The position numbers and the translations under genes are program-made. This document shows, piece by piece, positions 53,604-61,455 of a stretch of 64,000 bases of DNA. Position 1 is the first letter of the stretch. Every line of letters starts with the position of its first letter. The DNA comes from Nitrobacter hamburgensis X14 (GTDB lineage: Bacteria; Pseudomonadota; Alphaproteobacteria; Rhizobiales; Xanthobacteraceae). Where the stretch lies: NCBI RefSeq assembly GCF_000013885.1, contig NC_007964.1, positions 3,892,001-3,956,000 on the forward strand, given 5' to 3'. The notes under the pieces are model-generated. The model was not told the DNA's origin and ran no database searches. It saw only the letters and a program-made list of their open reading frames with translations.

Positions 53604-54254
53604 GTGAAAACTTTCCCGCAACAACTGATCGACGGCTATCACACCTTCACGGAACAGCGTCTGCCCGCGGAGCAATCGCGCTATCGCGCGCTGTCCGAGC
53701 GCGGCCAGTCGCCCGAGACGATGGTGATCGGCTGCTGCGATTCGCGCGTCTCCCCGGAGGTGATTTTCGATGCCGGGCCCGGCCAACTGTTCGTGGTGCG
53801 CAACATCGCCAACCTGGTGCCGGTCTATCAGCCCGACGCCAATGCCCACGGCGTCTCGGCTGCGCTGGAATTCGGGGTGCAGGTGCTCAAGGTGAAGCAC
53901 ATTGTGATCCTCGGCCACGCGCAATGCGGCGGCGTCAGCGCCATCATCAACAAGACCGCGCCGCTGTCGCCCGGCGACTTCATCGGCAAATGGGTGGCGA
54001 TGTTCATCAAACCCGGCGAGGTCGTCGAGCAGCGCGATCACGAGACGAAGAAGCAATTCGCCACTCGCATCGAGAAGGCGGCGGTGTTCCGCAGCATCGA
54101 GAACCTGATGACCTTTCCCTTCGTGCGGAAATCCGTCGAGAGCGGACATCTTCGCCTGCACGGCGCCTATTTCGGCGTCGCCGAAGGCTCGCTCTACGTG
54201 CTCGATCGCGAGACCAAGGAATTCCGCAGCGTCAGGGACAATAGCCTCGTCTGA
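53604..54254 (+). CDS. Beta-type carbonic anhydrase
   Basis: Zinc enzyme of 216 residues interconverting CO2 and bicarbonate. Zinc ligands Cys and Asp/Arg are in GCCDSRVSPE, and His and Cys in LGHAQCGGVSA. VVRNIANLVPVY and HGAYFGVAEGSLYVLD are further family blocks. The GTG at 53604 has GAGG six bases upstream and gives MKTFPQQLIDGYHTF; an ATG at 53592 is an alternative. Longer readings run through the hairpin at 53474-53503. Confidence 0.93.
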   Translation: MKTFPQQLIDGYHTFTEQRLPAEQSRYRALSERGQSPETMVIGCCDSRVSPEVIFDAGPGQLFVVRNIANLVPVYQPDANAHGVSAALEFGVQVLKVKHIVILGHAQCGGVSAIINKTAPLSPGDFIGKWVAMFIKPGEVVEQRDHETKKQFATRIEKAAVFRSIENLMTFPFVRKSVESGHLRLHGAYFGVAEGSLYVLDRETKEFRSVRDNSLV

Positions 54255-54309
54255 GGTCTTGTGAGCGGGCAGCCGACGCGGGGCCTGGAAAGCCTGGCGC
54301 CGCGGCGTA

Positions 54310-54394
54310 AAGCATCTTGACGCGTTTTCTTCACGCGAACCGGTATCCATCCTCGGGTCAGGCCCGAGGACATGCTTCGCTCGAAAACGCTATA
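54310..54394. repeat. Nested palindrome (second copy)
   Basis: GACGCGTTTTCTTCACGCGA, ACCGGTATCCAT, then the inserted stem CCTCGGGTCAGGCCCGAGG, then CATGCTTCGCTCGAAAACGC. It ends three bases before the asd stop codon. Confidence 0.9.
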
Positions 54395-54396
54395 AG

Positions 54397-55431
54397 TCAG
54401 GCGGCTTTCTGCTTGGCGCTGATCAGCTTGCGGTTGATCAGGCACTCGGCGATCTGGATCGCGTTGAGCGCCGCGCCCTTGCGCAGATTGTCCGACACGC
54501 ACCAGAGCTGCAGGCCGTTCTCCACGGTCGCATCCTCGCGGATGCGGCTGATATAGGTGGCGTCCTCGCCCGCCGATTCGTACGGCGTGACGTAGCCGCC
54601 CGGCTCGTGCTTGTCGATCACCAGACAGCCCGGCGCGTTGCGCAGGATGCCGCGCGCCTCGTCGGCCGTGATCGGCTTCTCGAACTCGATGGTAACGGCC
54701 TCCGAATGGCCGATGAACACCGGCACGCGTACGCAGGTCGCGGTCAGCTTGATTTTGGGATCAAGAATCTTCTTGGTCTCCATCATCATCTTCCATTCTT
54801 CCTTGGTGTAGCCGTCCTCCATGAACACGTCGATCTCGGGGATGACGTTGAAGGCGATACGCTTCGGGAATTTTTTGGTGACGAGCTCGCTCGCGGTGTA
54901 GACCGCCTTGGTCTGGGCGAACAGCTCGTCCATGGCGTCCTTGCCTGCGCCCGACACCGACTGATAGGTCGCGACCACGACGCGCTTGATGACGGCCTTA
55001 TCGTGCAGCGGCTTCAGCGCCACCACAAGCTGCGCGGTCGAGCAGTTCGGATTGGCGATGATGTGCTTTTTGGTGAAGCCAGCGACCGCGTCCGCGTTGA
55101 CCTCGGGCACGACCAGCGGCACGTCCGGGTCCATTCGCCAGGTCGACGAGTTGTCGATCACGACCGCGCCGGCCGCGCCGATCTTCGGCGACCATTCCTT
55201 CGACACGGCGCCACCGGCCGACATCAGGCAAATGTCGGTATCGCTAAAATCGTAATTTTCCAGCGCTTTGACTTTGAGGGTTTTGTCGCCGTAGGAGACT
55301 TCGGTGCCGACGCTGCGCCGCGAGGCCAGCGCCACCACCTCGTCCGCCGGGAATTTCCGCTCGTCCAGAATGTTGAGCATTTCACGCCCGACATTGCCGG
55401 TCGCTCCGACCAGCGCGACTTTGTAACCCAT
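54397..55431 (-). CDS. asd: Aspartate-semialdehyde dehydrogenase
   Basis: NADPH-dependent enzyme of 344 residues that makes aspartate semialdehyde for lysine, threonine and methionine. GATGNVGREMLNIL is the cofactor loop, IANPNCSTAQLVVAL holds the catalytic Cys, and RVPVFIGHSEAVTIEFE the His region. Normal length; monocistronic, its 3' end adjoining a palindrome. dapF elsewhere in the window acts later in the same lysine pathway. Confidence 0.96.
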   Translation of the reverse strand: MGYKVALVGATGNVGREMLNILDERKFPADEVVALASRRSVGTEVSYGDKTLKVKALENYDFSDTDICLMSAGGAVSKEWSPKIGAAGAVVIDNSSTWRMDPDVPLVVPEVNADAVAGFTKKHIIANPNCSTAQLVVALKPLHDKAVIKRVVVATYQSVSGAGKDAMDELFAQTKAVYTASELVTKKFPKRIAFNVIPEIDVFMEDGYTKEEWKMMMETKKILDPKIKLTATCVRVPVFIGHSEAVTIEFEKPITADEARGILRNAPGCLVIDKHEPGGYVTPYESAGEDATYISRIREDATVENGLQLWCVSDNLRKGAALNAIQIAECLINRKLISAKQKAA

Positions 55432-55943
55432 CGTTCACTCTCCGAAGAAAATTGCCTCCCTTGTCGCTCGCGCGCAGAACAAAGGAAGACGATGCGCTTC
55501 TATGCGAGAAACGCCGTCAAGACAACGTCGGACCCTGGTTCCTACGTGACCGATTCGGGCGGTGCAGCCTGCCGAAATCCATTCGGTTGTGCGCGACTTC
55601 GCCGACATAGGCGCCAAGGTTATCAGGGAAGTTGCTCGTCCATACAGGCGCATATCATGTGGGTTATATAGGCGCAGGTATGCGCGCGTGCCGTGATAGA
55701 GGTCGATAGTTCATTGAAACCAGAGACTTATGGCCGCATCGACCCGACCGGGTGAACAGCCCACCCCCTCCGCGGCATGGTCTTAAGTCCCGCTTTCGCC
55801 GAACCTTCCGGACCCCGCGCGTTGGATTCAAAGAAACATTTCGTCGTCACCGGCATTATTCTCGCAAGGTGTGGCTCAATTGGACTTGTGGCGCCCGCCC
55901 GCCGGACGGTAAAAAGGTTGTCACTCGGATCTATGAGGACGCG
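55432..55943. other. Long intergenic region between asd and a secreted-protein gene
   Basis: 512 bases between divergent genes. The left half must hold the asd promoter. I see no repeat, RNA hallmark or ORF with credible codon usage; upstream codons in frame with the 55944 gene lack a start with a ribosome binding site. Confidence 0.5.
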
Positions 55944-56336
55944 ATGACTTTGAAATTCCCCGCCGCGACCCGGGCTGCGAAGAACCTCGCGCTGTTGCTT
56001 GCGGCGGCTGCCTTCGTTGCGGTCGGCTTCAACGCCACCGACGCGAGCGCGGCCAAGCGCAAGCACTCTGACCGCAGCGGCGCTTATGGCCCGACCGGAC
56101 CCAACGTGTCGTACCAGTCCGGCCCGCGCACCCGCGTCTACATCTCCAAACGCTCATGGCTGGATGCCGGCACCGAAGTGCTGCCCGGCGAGCGCAAGTT
56201 CAGCGATTATGCCTTTCCCCCGGCGCTCGGCTATCCCTCCTTCGCCCGCGAAAACCTGAACCGGCCGATCGACCGGCAGCCGCTCAGCTCCCCGGCCGAT
56301 CTCGGCGGATACCCGACCGCATTTCCGCTGTACTGA
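55944..56336 (+). CDS. Small secreted protein with RVYISKRSWLDAGTE motif
   Basis: A 130-residue exported protein: signal peptide (LALLLAAAAFVAVGFNATDASA), then a basic, Gly/Pro/Tyr-rich mature part with PRTRVYISKRSWLDAGTEVLPG and an FSDYAFPP segment. I recall similar proteins only from Bradyrhizobium relatives; function unknown. GAGGA precedes the ATG. An intrinsic terminator follows. Confidence 0.72.
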   Translation: MTLKFPAATRAAKNLALLLAAAAFVAVGFNATDASAAKRKHSDRSGAYGPTGPNVSYQSGPRTRVYISKRSWLDAGTEVLPGERKFSDYAFPPALGYPSFARENLNRPIDRQPLSSPADLGGYPTAFPLY

Positions 56337-56360
56337 TCGCGGCAACCGCGATCATAAAAG

Positions 56361-56387
56361 AAAATGCCCGGGACAACCGGGCATTTT
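56361..56387. terminator. Bidirectional intrinsic terminator
   Basis: AAAATGCCCGG - GACAA - CCGGGCATTTTT, with T on the plus strand and A-run on the other side, between the convergent secreted-protein and leuB genes. Confidence 0.88.
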
Positions 56388-56420
56388 TGTTGAACACTTT
56401 ATTGGACACGTCGGTAAGGC

Positions 56421-57533
56421 TCAGGCGTGCAGCGCCTGAATCTCCTTCACGATCGCCTCACCCATCTGCGACGTGCTGACGACGGTCGAGCCTTCGGACT
56501 TTAGATCGGCCGTGCGCAGTCTTTTCGCGAGCACCGCCGCGATCGCCGCATCGAGCTTGTCCGCGAGATCCCCCATATCGAAGGAATAACGCAGCGCCAT
56601 CCCGAACGAGGCCATCATCGCGATCGGATTGGCCGCCCCTTGCCCGGCGATATCGGGCGCGGAGCCATGCACCGGCTCATAGAGCGCGCGGCGCTTTCCG
56701 GTTTTCGGATCGATGTCGCCGAGCGACGCCGACGGCAGCATGCCGAGCGAGCCGGTCAGCATCGCCGCGATGTCCGAGAGCATGTCGCCGAACAGGTTGT
56801 CGGTGACGATCACGTCGAACTGCTTGGGGCGGCGCACAAGCTGCATCCCGCCGGAATCCGCGAGCTGGTGATCGAGCGCGACGTCCTTGTATTCACGCTG
56901 GTGAATCTGCGTCACCACCTCGTGCCAGAGCACGCCGGACTTCATGACGTTGCGCTTTTCCATCGAGGTCAGCTTGTTGCGGCGCTTGCGGGCGAGATCG
57001 AAGGCCACGCGCGCGATGCGCTCGATTTCATAGGTGTCGTAGACCTGGGTGTCGATGGCGCGCTTCTGGCCGTTGCCGAGGTCGGTGATGGTTTTCGGCT
57101 CGCCGAAATAGACGCCGCCGGTGAGCTCGCGCACGATCATGATGTCGAGGCCCTCCACGAGGTCCCGCTTGAGACTGGAGGATTCCGCGAGCGCCGGATA
57201 GCAGATCGCCGGACGCAGGTTAGCGTAGAGCCCAAGGTCCTTGCGCAGCCGCAACAGGCCCGCTTCCGGCCGCACGTCGTAGGGCACCGGGTCCCACTTC
57301 GGGCCGCCGACCGCGCCGAACAGCACGGCGTCGGCGGCGAGCGCCTTGGCCATGGTGGCGTCGGTGATGCTGACCTTGTCGGCGTCATAGGACGCGCCGC
57401 CCACCAATCCTTCCTCGGTCTCGAATGTGGCGATGCCCTGCGCATCCAGCCAGCCGATCAACCGCTTCACCTCCGCCATCACCTCGGGGCCGATGCCGTC
57501 GCCGGGCAGGAGAAGCAGCTTGTAGGTCGCCAT
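56421..57533 (-). CDS. leuB: 3-isopropylmalate dehydrogenase
   Basis: NAD-dependent oxidative decarboxylase of 370 residues, third step of leucine synthesis. LLLPGDGIGPEVMAEV, GAVGGPKWD, LRLRKDLGLYANLRP, RELTGGVYFGEP and VTDNLFGDMLSDIAAMLTGSLGMLPSASLG are family signatures. The ATG at 57533 gives MATYKLLLLPG; a TTG six codons earlier is open but unneeded. It is on the opposite strand to leuC and leuD. Confidence 0.96.
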   Translation of the reverse strand: MATYKLLLLPGDGIGPEVMAEVKRLIGWLDAQGIATFETEEGLVGGASYDADKVSITDATMAKALAADAVLFGAVGGPKWDPVPYDVRPEAGLLRLRKDLGLYANLRPAICYPALAESSSLKRDLVEGLDIMIVRELTGGVYFGEPKTITDLGNGQKRAIDTQVYDTYEIERIARVAFDLARKRRNKLTSMEKRNVMKSGVLWHEVVTQIHQREYKDVALDHQLADSGGMQLVRRPKQFDVIVTDNLFGDMLSDIAAMLTGSLGMLPSASLGDIDPKTGKRRALYEPVHGSAPDIAGQGAANPIAMMASFGMALRYSFDMGDLADKLDAAIAAVLAKRLRTADLKSEGSTVVSTSQMGEAIVKEIQALHA

Positions 57534-57554
57534 AGCGTATGTCCCATTCAATTG

Positions 57555-57665
57555 GTCACGGCCGGGCTAAAGCGCGAAGCGCGTCTTCGCGCAGACGTCC
57601 CGGCCATCCACGTCCTGGCTGCAAGCAATGAAGGCGTGGATCCCCGGCACAAGGCCGGGCATGAC
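57555..57665. repeat. GTCACGGCCGGGC palindromic repeat
   Basis: Outer GTCACGGCCGGGC / GCCGGGCATGAC, inner GCGCGAAGCGCG hairpin and CATCCACG/CGTGGATC arms. It lies in the divergent gap between leuB and the MFS gene. Confidence 0.88.
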
Positions 57666-57782
57666 ATCGGTGTTCGTAGGTTACGTCGATTGCTAGGACG
57701 GTGTTGCGCGGTTGGCAAGACGCCTTTGCGCCAATTGCCCTGCCGCCGGAAGCTGCCACAATGCGCGCTGCCGGAGGTTTCA

Positions 57783-58979
57783 GTGAGTGCACCAGAGCGA
57801 CCAACCGCGCCCGCGAACCTCACGTGGCTGATCCTGATCCTGTCGCTTGCGCCCAGCGTCGGCCTTGGCCTCGGCCGCTTCGCCTACTCTCTGGTGCTGC
57901 CGGACATGCGCGACAGCCTCGGCTGGTCCTATTCGTCGGCCGGCTTCATGAATACCATCAACGCCGCCGGTTATCTCGCCGGCGCGTTGATCGCGGCCTC
58001 GGTCGCGAGACGCTTCGGGCCGGCCGCAAGCACGCGCTGGTCGACGGCAGCCGCAGCGGTCTCGCTGGCGCTCTGTGCGCTGACGGGCAACTTCATCGTT
58101 CTCAGCTTCGCCCGATTGGTCGTCGGAATTGCCGCGGCGATCGGATTCGTCGCCGGCGGAACGCTGGCGGCAACGATCGCGCAATCGCAGCCTGCGCGAT
58201 CGAACGTCCTGCTCAGCCTGTTCTACGCCGGTCCCGGCATCGGCATTCTCTTGTCCGGACTCGTCGCGCCGTTCGTGCTGCAATATTTCGGCCCGGGATC
58301 GTGGTGGATCGTGTGGTGGGCGATGACCGTGCTCGCCATCGCGATGACGGTGCCGATGTTCGTCGCGCGCCTCGATATCGCCGCGAGCGGCCCGCAGACG
58401 GCGCGGGGGCGCTTCGCGATTCGCCCTGTCATCATCTTACTCGCCGCCTACTTCCTGTTCGGTGCGGGCTATATCGCCTACATGACGTTCATGATCGCCT
58501 ATGTCCGTGACGGCGGCGGCGGCGCGCTGGCGCAAAGCGCGTTCTGGAGCCTGATCGGACTGAGCGCGCTGGCGACGCCCTGGGTCTGGCGGCGCACGCT
58601 CGGCCTCGACCGCGGCGGCCTCAGCATGACCATCGTCCTCGGCGTCAATGCCATTGGAGCCGCGATGCCGCTGCTCGGCCATACGCCGCTTTTACTGGGA
58701 TTATCGGCGCTGGTGTTCGGCGTCGCGTTTTTCGCGGTGGTGACCTCGACCACGGCGTTCGTGCGCTTCAACTATCCGCCCGCGGCATGGCCGACCGCGA
58801 TCGCGGCGATGACAATTTCGTTCGGCATCGGTCAGACGCTGGGGCCGGTCGTGGTCGGCGCGATCACCGACGCCATGGGCAGCCTGTCCTATGCGCTCAA
58901 CGTCTCGGCGGCGATGCTGGCGGCCGGTGCGATCCTCTCCGCCTTCCAGCGCCCGCTGCAGCGAGGCGCGCCGTCCTGA
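57783..58979 (+). CDS. MFS transporter, YbfB/YjiJ family
   Basis: Twelve-helix inner-membrane carrier of 398 residues. SLAPSVGLGLGRFAYSLVLPDMRDSLGWSYSSAGFMNTINAAGYLAGAL is the characteristic start of the YbfB/YjiJ group, and SARR-type loop AASVARRFGP follows helix 2. Substrate unknown. The GTG at 57783 follows GGAGG with good spacing; the frame is open far upstream but that sequence is antisense to leuB. A strong palindrome ends the gene. Confidence 0.88.
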   Translation: MSAPERPTAPANLTWLILILSLAPSVGLGLGRFAYSLVLPDMRDSLGWSYSSAGFMNTINAAGYLAGALIAASVARRFGPAASTRWSTAAAAVSLALCALTGNFIVLSFARLVVGIAAAIGFVAGGTLAATIAQSQPARSNVLLSLFYAGPGIGILLSGLVAPFVLQYFGPGSWWIVWWAMTVLAIAMTVPMFVARLDIAASGPQTARGRFAIRPVIILLAAYFLFGAGYIAYMTFMIAYVRDGGGGALAQSAFWSLIGLSALATPWVWRRTLGLDRGGLSMTIVLGVNAIGAAMPLLGHTPLLLGLSALVFGVAFFAVVTSTTAFVRFNYPPAAWPTAIAAMTISFGIGQTLGPVVVGAITDAMGSLSYALNVSAAMLAAGAILSAFQRPLQRGAPS

Positions 58980-58982
58980 CAG

Positions 58983-59111
58983 CATAGAGCCCCGCTTCTG
59001 ATGGAATCAGAAGCGGGGCTCTATGCTTTTATTTTGGCGCGTTTTCTTCACGCGAACCGATATCCATCCCCGAGTCGAACCTGAGGACATGCTTCGCTCG
59101 AAAACGCTCTA
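58983..59111. repeat. Nested palindrome with terminator-like hairpin
   Basis: Perfect 19-base stem CATAGAGCCCCGCTTCTGA / TCAGAAGCGGGGCTCTATG followed by CTTTTATTTT, then GCGCGTTTTCTTCACGCGAA, CCGATATCCAT, an eroded inserted stem, and GCTTCGCTCGAAAACGCTCTA. The final CTA is the sodC stop codon. The first hairpin probably terminates the MFS gene. Confidence 0.9.
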
Positions 59112-59618
59112 CTCGATGACGCCGCAGGCGATGCGGCCGCCGGCATCGCCGGTCGGATCGGTCTTGTAGTCGTCCGCCGCCGCGTGGACGACGACGGCTG
59201 TGCCGCCGGGCTTCAGGACCGAATTCGGCTTGTCCTTGTCGAGCGTGATGGCGGTATTGACCACTTCAAGCTTCAATTCGCCCGAGGCGGGTACGATAAG
59301 GTTCGGCATGTCGCCGGCATGGTGGCCATCGGCCGCCATCATGCCGTGCTTCTTGTCGCCGGGGTTGAAATGGCCCCCTGCAGAAGTGAACGGCGGCTCG
59401 CATTTGCCGACCGCGTGAATGTGGAATGCGTGATCGCCGGGCGGCAGGCCTTTCAGGGCGACCTTGAGCAGAACGCCATCATCGGCCTGTATCAATTCAA
59501 CCCCGCCCACATCGACGCCTTCGGCGTTTTTCAGCGTGGCCCTGGCGGAACTGGCCGAAGCCGTGGTCACGGTCAGGACAAGGAGCGTCGTCGCCGTCAA
59601 AAGGATACGGGCTATCAT
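59109..59618 (-). CDS. sodC: Periplasmic Cu/Zn superoxide dismutase
   Basis: Dismutates superoxide in the periplasm. 169 residues with a signal peptide (ILLTATTLLVLTVTTASA). Copper and zinc ligands are in GDHAFHIHAVGKCEPPFTSAGGHFNP and the downstream HHAGDMPN, and VVVHAAADDY plus GRIACGVIE close the fold with the disulfide Cys. It lies downstream of the molybdopterin enzyme and cytochrome b genes on the same strand, so it may share their transcript. Confidence 0.94.
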   Translation of the reverse strand: MIARILLTATTLLVLTVTTASASSARATLKNAEGVDVGGVELIQADDGVLLKVALKGLPPGDHAFHIHAVGKCEPPFTSAGGHFNPGDKKHGMMAADGHHAGDMPNLIVPASGELKLEVVNTAITLDKDKPNSVLKPGGTAVVVHAAADDYKTDPTGDAGGRIACGVIE

Positions 59619-59703
59619 GAAAACCTCCGGCTTACGGAAATCAAGGCGTCGGGTATCGTCGGCACCCGCTTATAACAGCCGGGGACAACAGCGGCCAGTC
59701 ACA

Positions 59704-60489
59704 TCAGAGGCCGCTGAAGGAATTGTAACCCTGGTCTTCCCAGTAGCCGCCCTTGTAGTCGTTGGTGACTTCCATCGAGATCACGTATTTCGGATTCTTG
59801 AAACCGAGCTTGGTCGGGACCCTGATCTTCATCGGATAACCGTATTTGCGCGGCAGGATTTTTCCGTCGAACTTGAATGTCATCTGGGTCTGCGGATGCA
59901 GGGCGGTCGCCATGTCGAGCGGGCTGTTGTAGCCGTCGACATCGGCGCACTGGAACCAACAATACTTCGCCCTTGTGTCGGCGCCGATCAATTTGAGGAA
60001 ATCGCGCAGCGGCGTCCCGCTCCAGCTTCCGATCGCGCTCCAGCCCTCGACGCAGACATGCCGCGTGATCTGGGTGACCTCGGGCAGCCTGTAAAGTTCG
60101 TCCAGCGTCCATGATTTCTTGTTGTCGACGAGACCCCGCACCTCGAATTCGTAGTCCTCGCCGTCGAGATCGGGCGCCTCCGCCTCGGCATAGTAGCCGT
60201 TGAATGGAAACGGCCGCGTGATGTCGGCCTCCGTATAGGTCGGCGCCAGCGTGTTCGGATTGAAGATCGCGGCCTGCACCTTGTCGTTGAACTTCGAAAT
60301 CCGCACCAGAAGCTTTTCCGCCGAGACACTGTCGGACACGTCGCATCCCGTCAGCAACGTCAATGCGCCGAGGCTGGCGCCGCCGGCGATGAAACGGCGG
60401 CGCGCCGGATCGGGCAGCAATTTCACAGCGTCCCTGACCAGCAGCTTCTTGTCGACGCCCGGGATCAGAAGTGAACGGAGACGGCGCAT
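59704..60489 (-). CDS. Molybdopterin-dependent oxidoreductase (sulfite-oxidase/YedY-like), Tat-exported
   Basis: A 261-residue enzyme. The N-terminus has a twin-arginine motif (ARRRFIAGGASLGAL) running into LLTGC, a possible lipobox, so a Tat-exported, perhaps lipid-anchored protein is predicted. The cofactor Cys is in ITRHVCVEGWSAIGSWSG, the pattern of sulfite-oxidase-fold proteins; PRKYGYPMKIRVPTKLGFKNPKYV closes the domain. Together with the adjacent cytochrome b it resembles the MsrPQ (YedYZ) system, but the sequence differs from MsrP, so the substrate is open. A start 53 codons earlier would overlap the cytochrome gene. Confidence 0.85.
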   Translation of the reverse strand: MRRLRSLLIPGVDKKLLVRDAVKLLPDPARRRFIAGGASLGALTLLTGCDVSDSVSAEKLLVRISKFNDKVQAAIFNPNTLAPTYTEADITRPFPFNGYYAEAEAPDLDGEDYEFEVRGLVDNKKSWTLDELYRLPEVTQITRHVCVEGWSAIGSWSGTPLRDFLKLIGADTRAKYCWFQCADVDGYNSPLDMATALHPQTQMTFKFDGKILPRKYGYPMKIRVPTKLGFKNPKYVISMEVTNDYKGGYWEDQGYNSFSGL

Positions 60490-60500
60490 GGCAGACTTTC

Positions 60501-61133
60501 CTACCGACCGATAATCATCGCGCGCAGGCTTCTCGGCACCAGCAGCGCGAGCGCGACATGCACGACGAGGAATGCGACGATCAGCGCCATGCAGGCGAAA
60601 TGGACATAGCGCGCGACGTCGTAACCGCCGAACACCGCTGTCAGCCACTGAAACTGGACCGGCTTCCAGATCGAGAGACCCGACAGCACCACCACGATCC
60701 CCGCGACGATGACGAGCGCATACAAAAGCTTCTGCACCTGGTTATATCGCGACAGATCGTGATGTGAGAGCTTGCCGGTCAGCGCCGCCCTTGTATCGGC
60801 CGCAACGCCCATTGGGGTGATCGGCAACAGCTTTCGGCGGAAGCGTCCGGTGGCGAGGCCAAGCACAAGATAGACGAGGCCGTTGACCATCAGCAGCCAC
60901 ATCGCCGCGAAATGCCACAGCAGCCCGCCGGCGAGCCAGCCGCCGAGCGTGATCGAACGCGAGAAGGTGAAGTCGAACAGCGGCGAGGCATTATAGATCT
61001 GCCAGCCCGACATGATCATGACGATCATCGCCACGGCATTGATCCAGTGGACGACGCGGACCCACGCCGGCTGGATCGCCCTCGCGGGTCGAGAGGCAAA
61101 GCGCCCATCGCCGGCTGAAATGCTCGTCATCAT
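60501..61133 (-). CDS. Cytochrome b561-like membrane subunit
   Basis: A 210-residue inner-membrane protein with four to five helices and His residues placed for heme b (VRVVHWINAVAMIVMIMSGWQIY, LLWHFAAMWLLMVNGLVYL, VARYVHFACMALIVAFLVVHVALAL). It should pass electrons from the quinone pool to the periplasmic molybdopterin enzyme encoded 11 bases downstream. Two adjacent ATGs (61133, 61130) are possible. Divergent from malonyl-CoA synthetase. Confidence 0.87.
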   Translation of the reverse strand: MMTSISAGDGRFASRPARAIQPAWVRVVHWINAVAMIVMIMSGWQIYNASPLFDFTFSRSITLGGWLAGGLLWHFAAMWLLMVNGLVYLVLGLATGRFRRKLLPITPMGVAADTRAALTGKLSHHDLSRYNQVQKLLYALVIVAGIVVVLSGLSIWKPVQFQWLTAVFGGYDVARYVHFACMALIVAFLVVHVALALLVPRSLRAMIIGR

Positions 61134-61455
61134 CAAGTCCACATATTTCGCCCGCCAGCGACGGGCGAAGAAAGCCTCGCAGATATTGTACGACAGAACC
61201 CGCAATTTGTTATCGCATTCCCCGCATATCACCCCGGACTGGCGCGACATCCCTTCACAAAAAAGCGAGCCGGATCGCCCTGTCCCGCTCGCGCCCGGCC
61301 GCACCGTTCGGCCGCTTTCCCGAAGTGACCGGCTTTCGCGTAACAACTGTCTTCGTTGCCTCGTGACGCTCGTCCTTGCTATTCAACACCTGTCGGTCCG
61401 GTCGGCCACGCTGTCCGCGCCGGGACGACGCAAGACTGCCAGCGGGAACTCCGTC
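61134..61455. other. Divergent intergenic region, cytochrome b / matB
   Basis: 322 bases with promoters in both directions. A perfect 8-base hairpin TTCGCCCG/CGGGCGAA lies in the leader of the cytochrome gene near 61148-61170. The frame of matB is open leftward, but no upstream start is supported. Confidence 0.45.
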
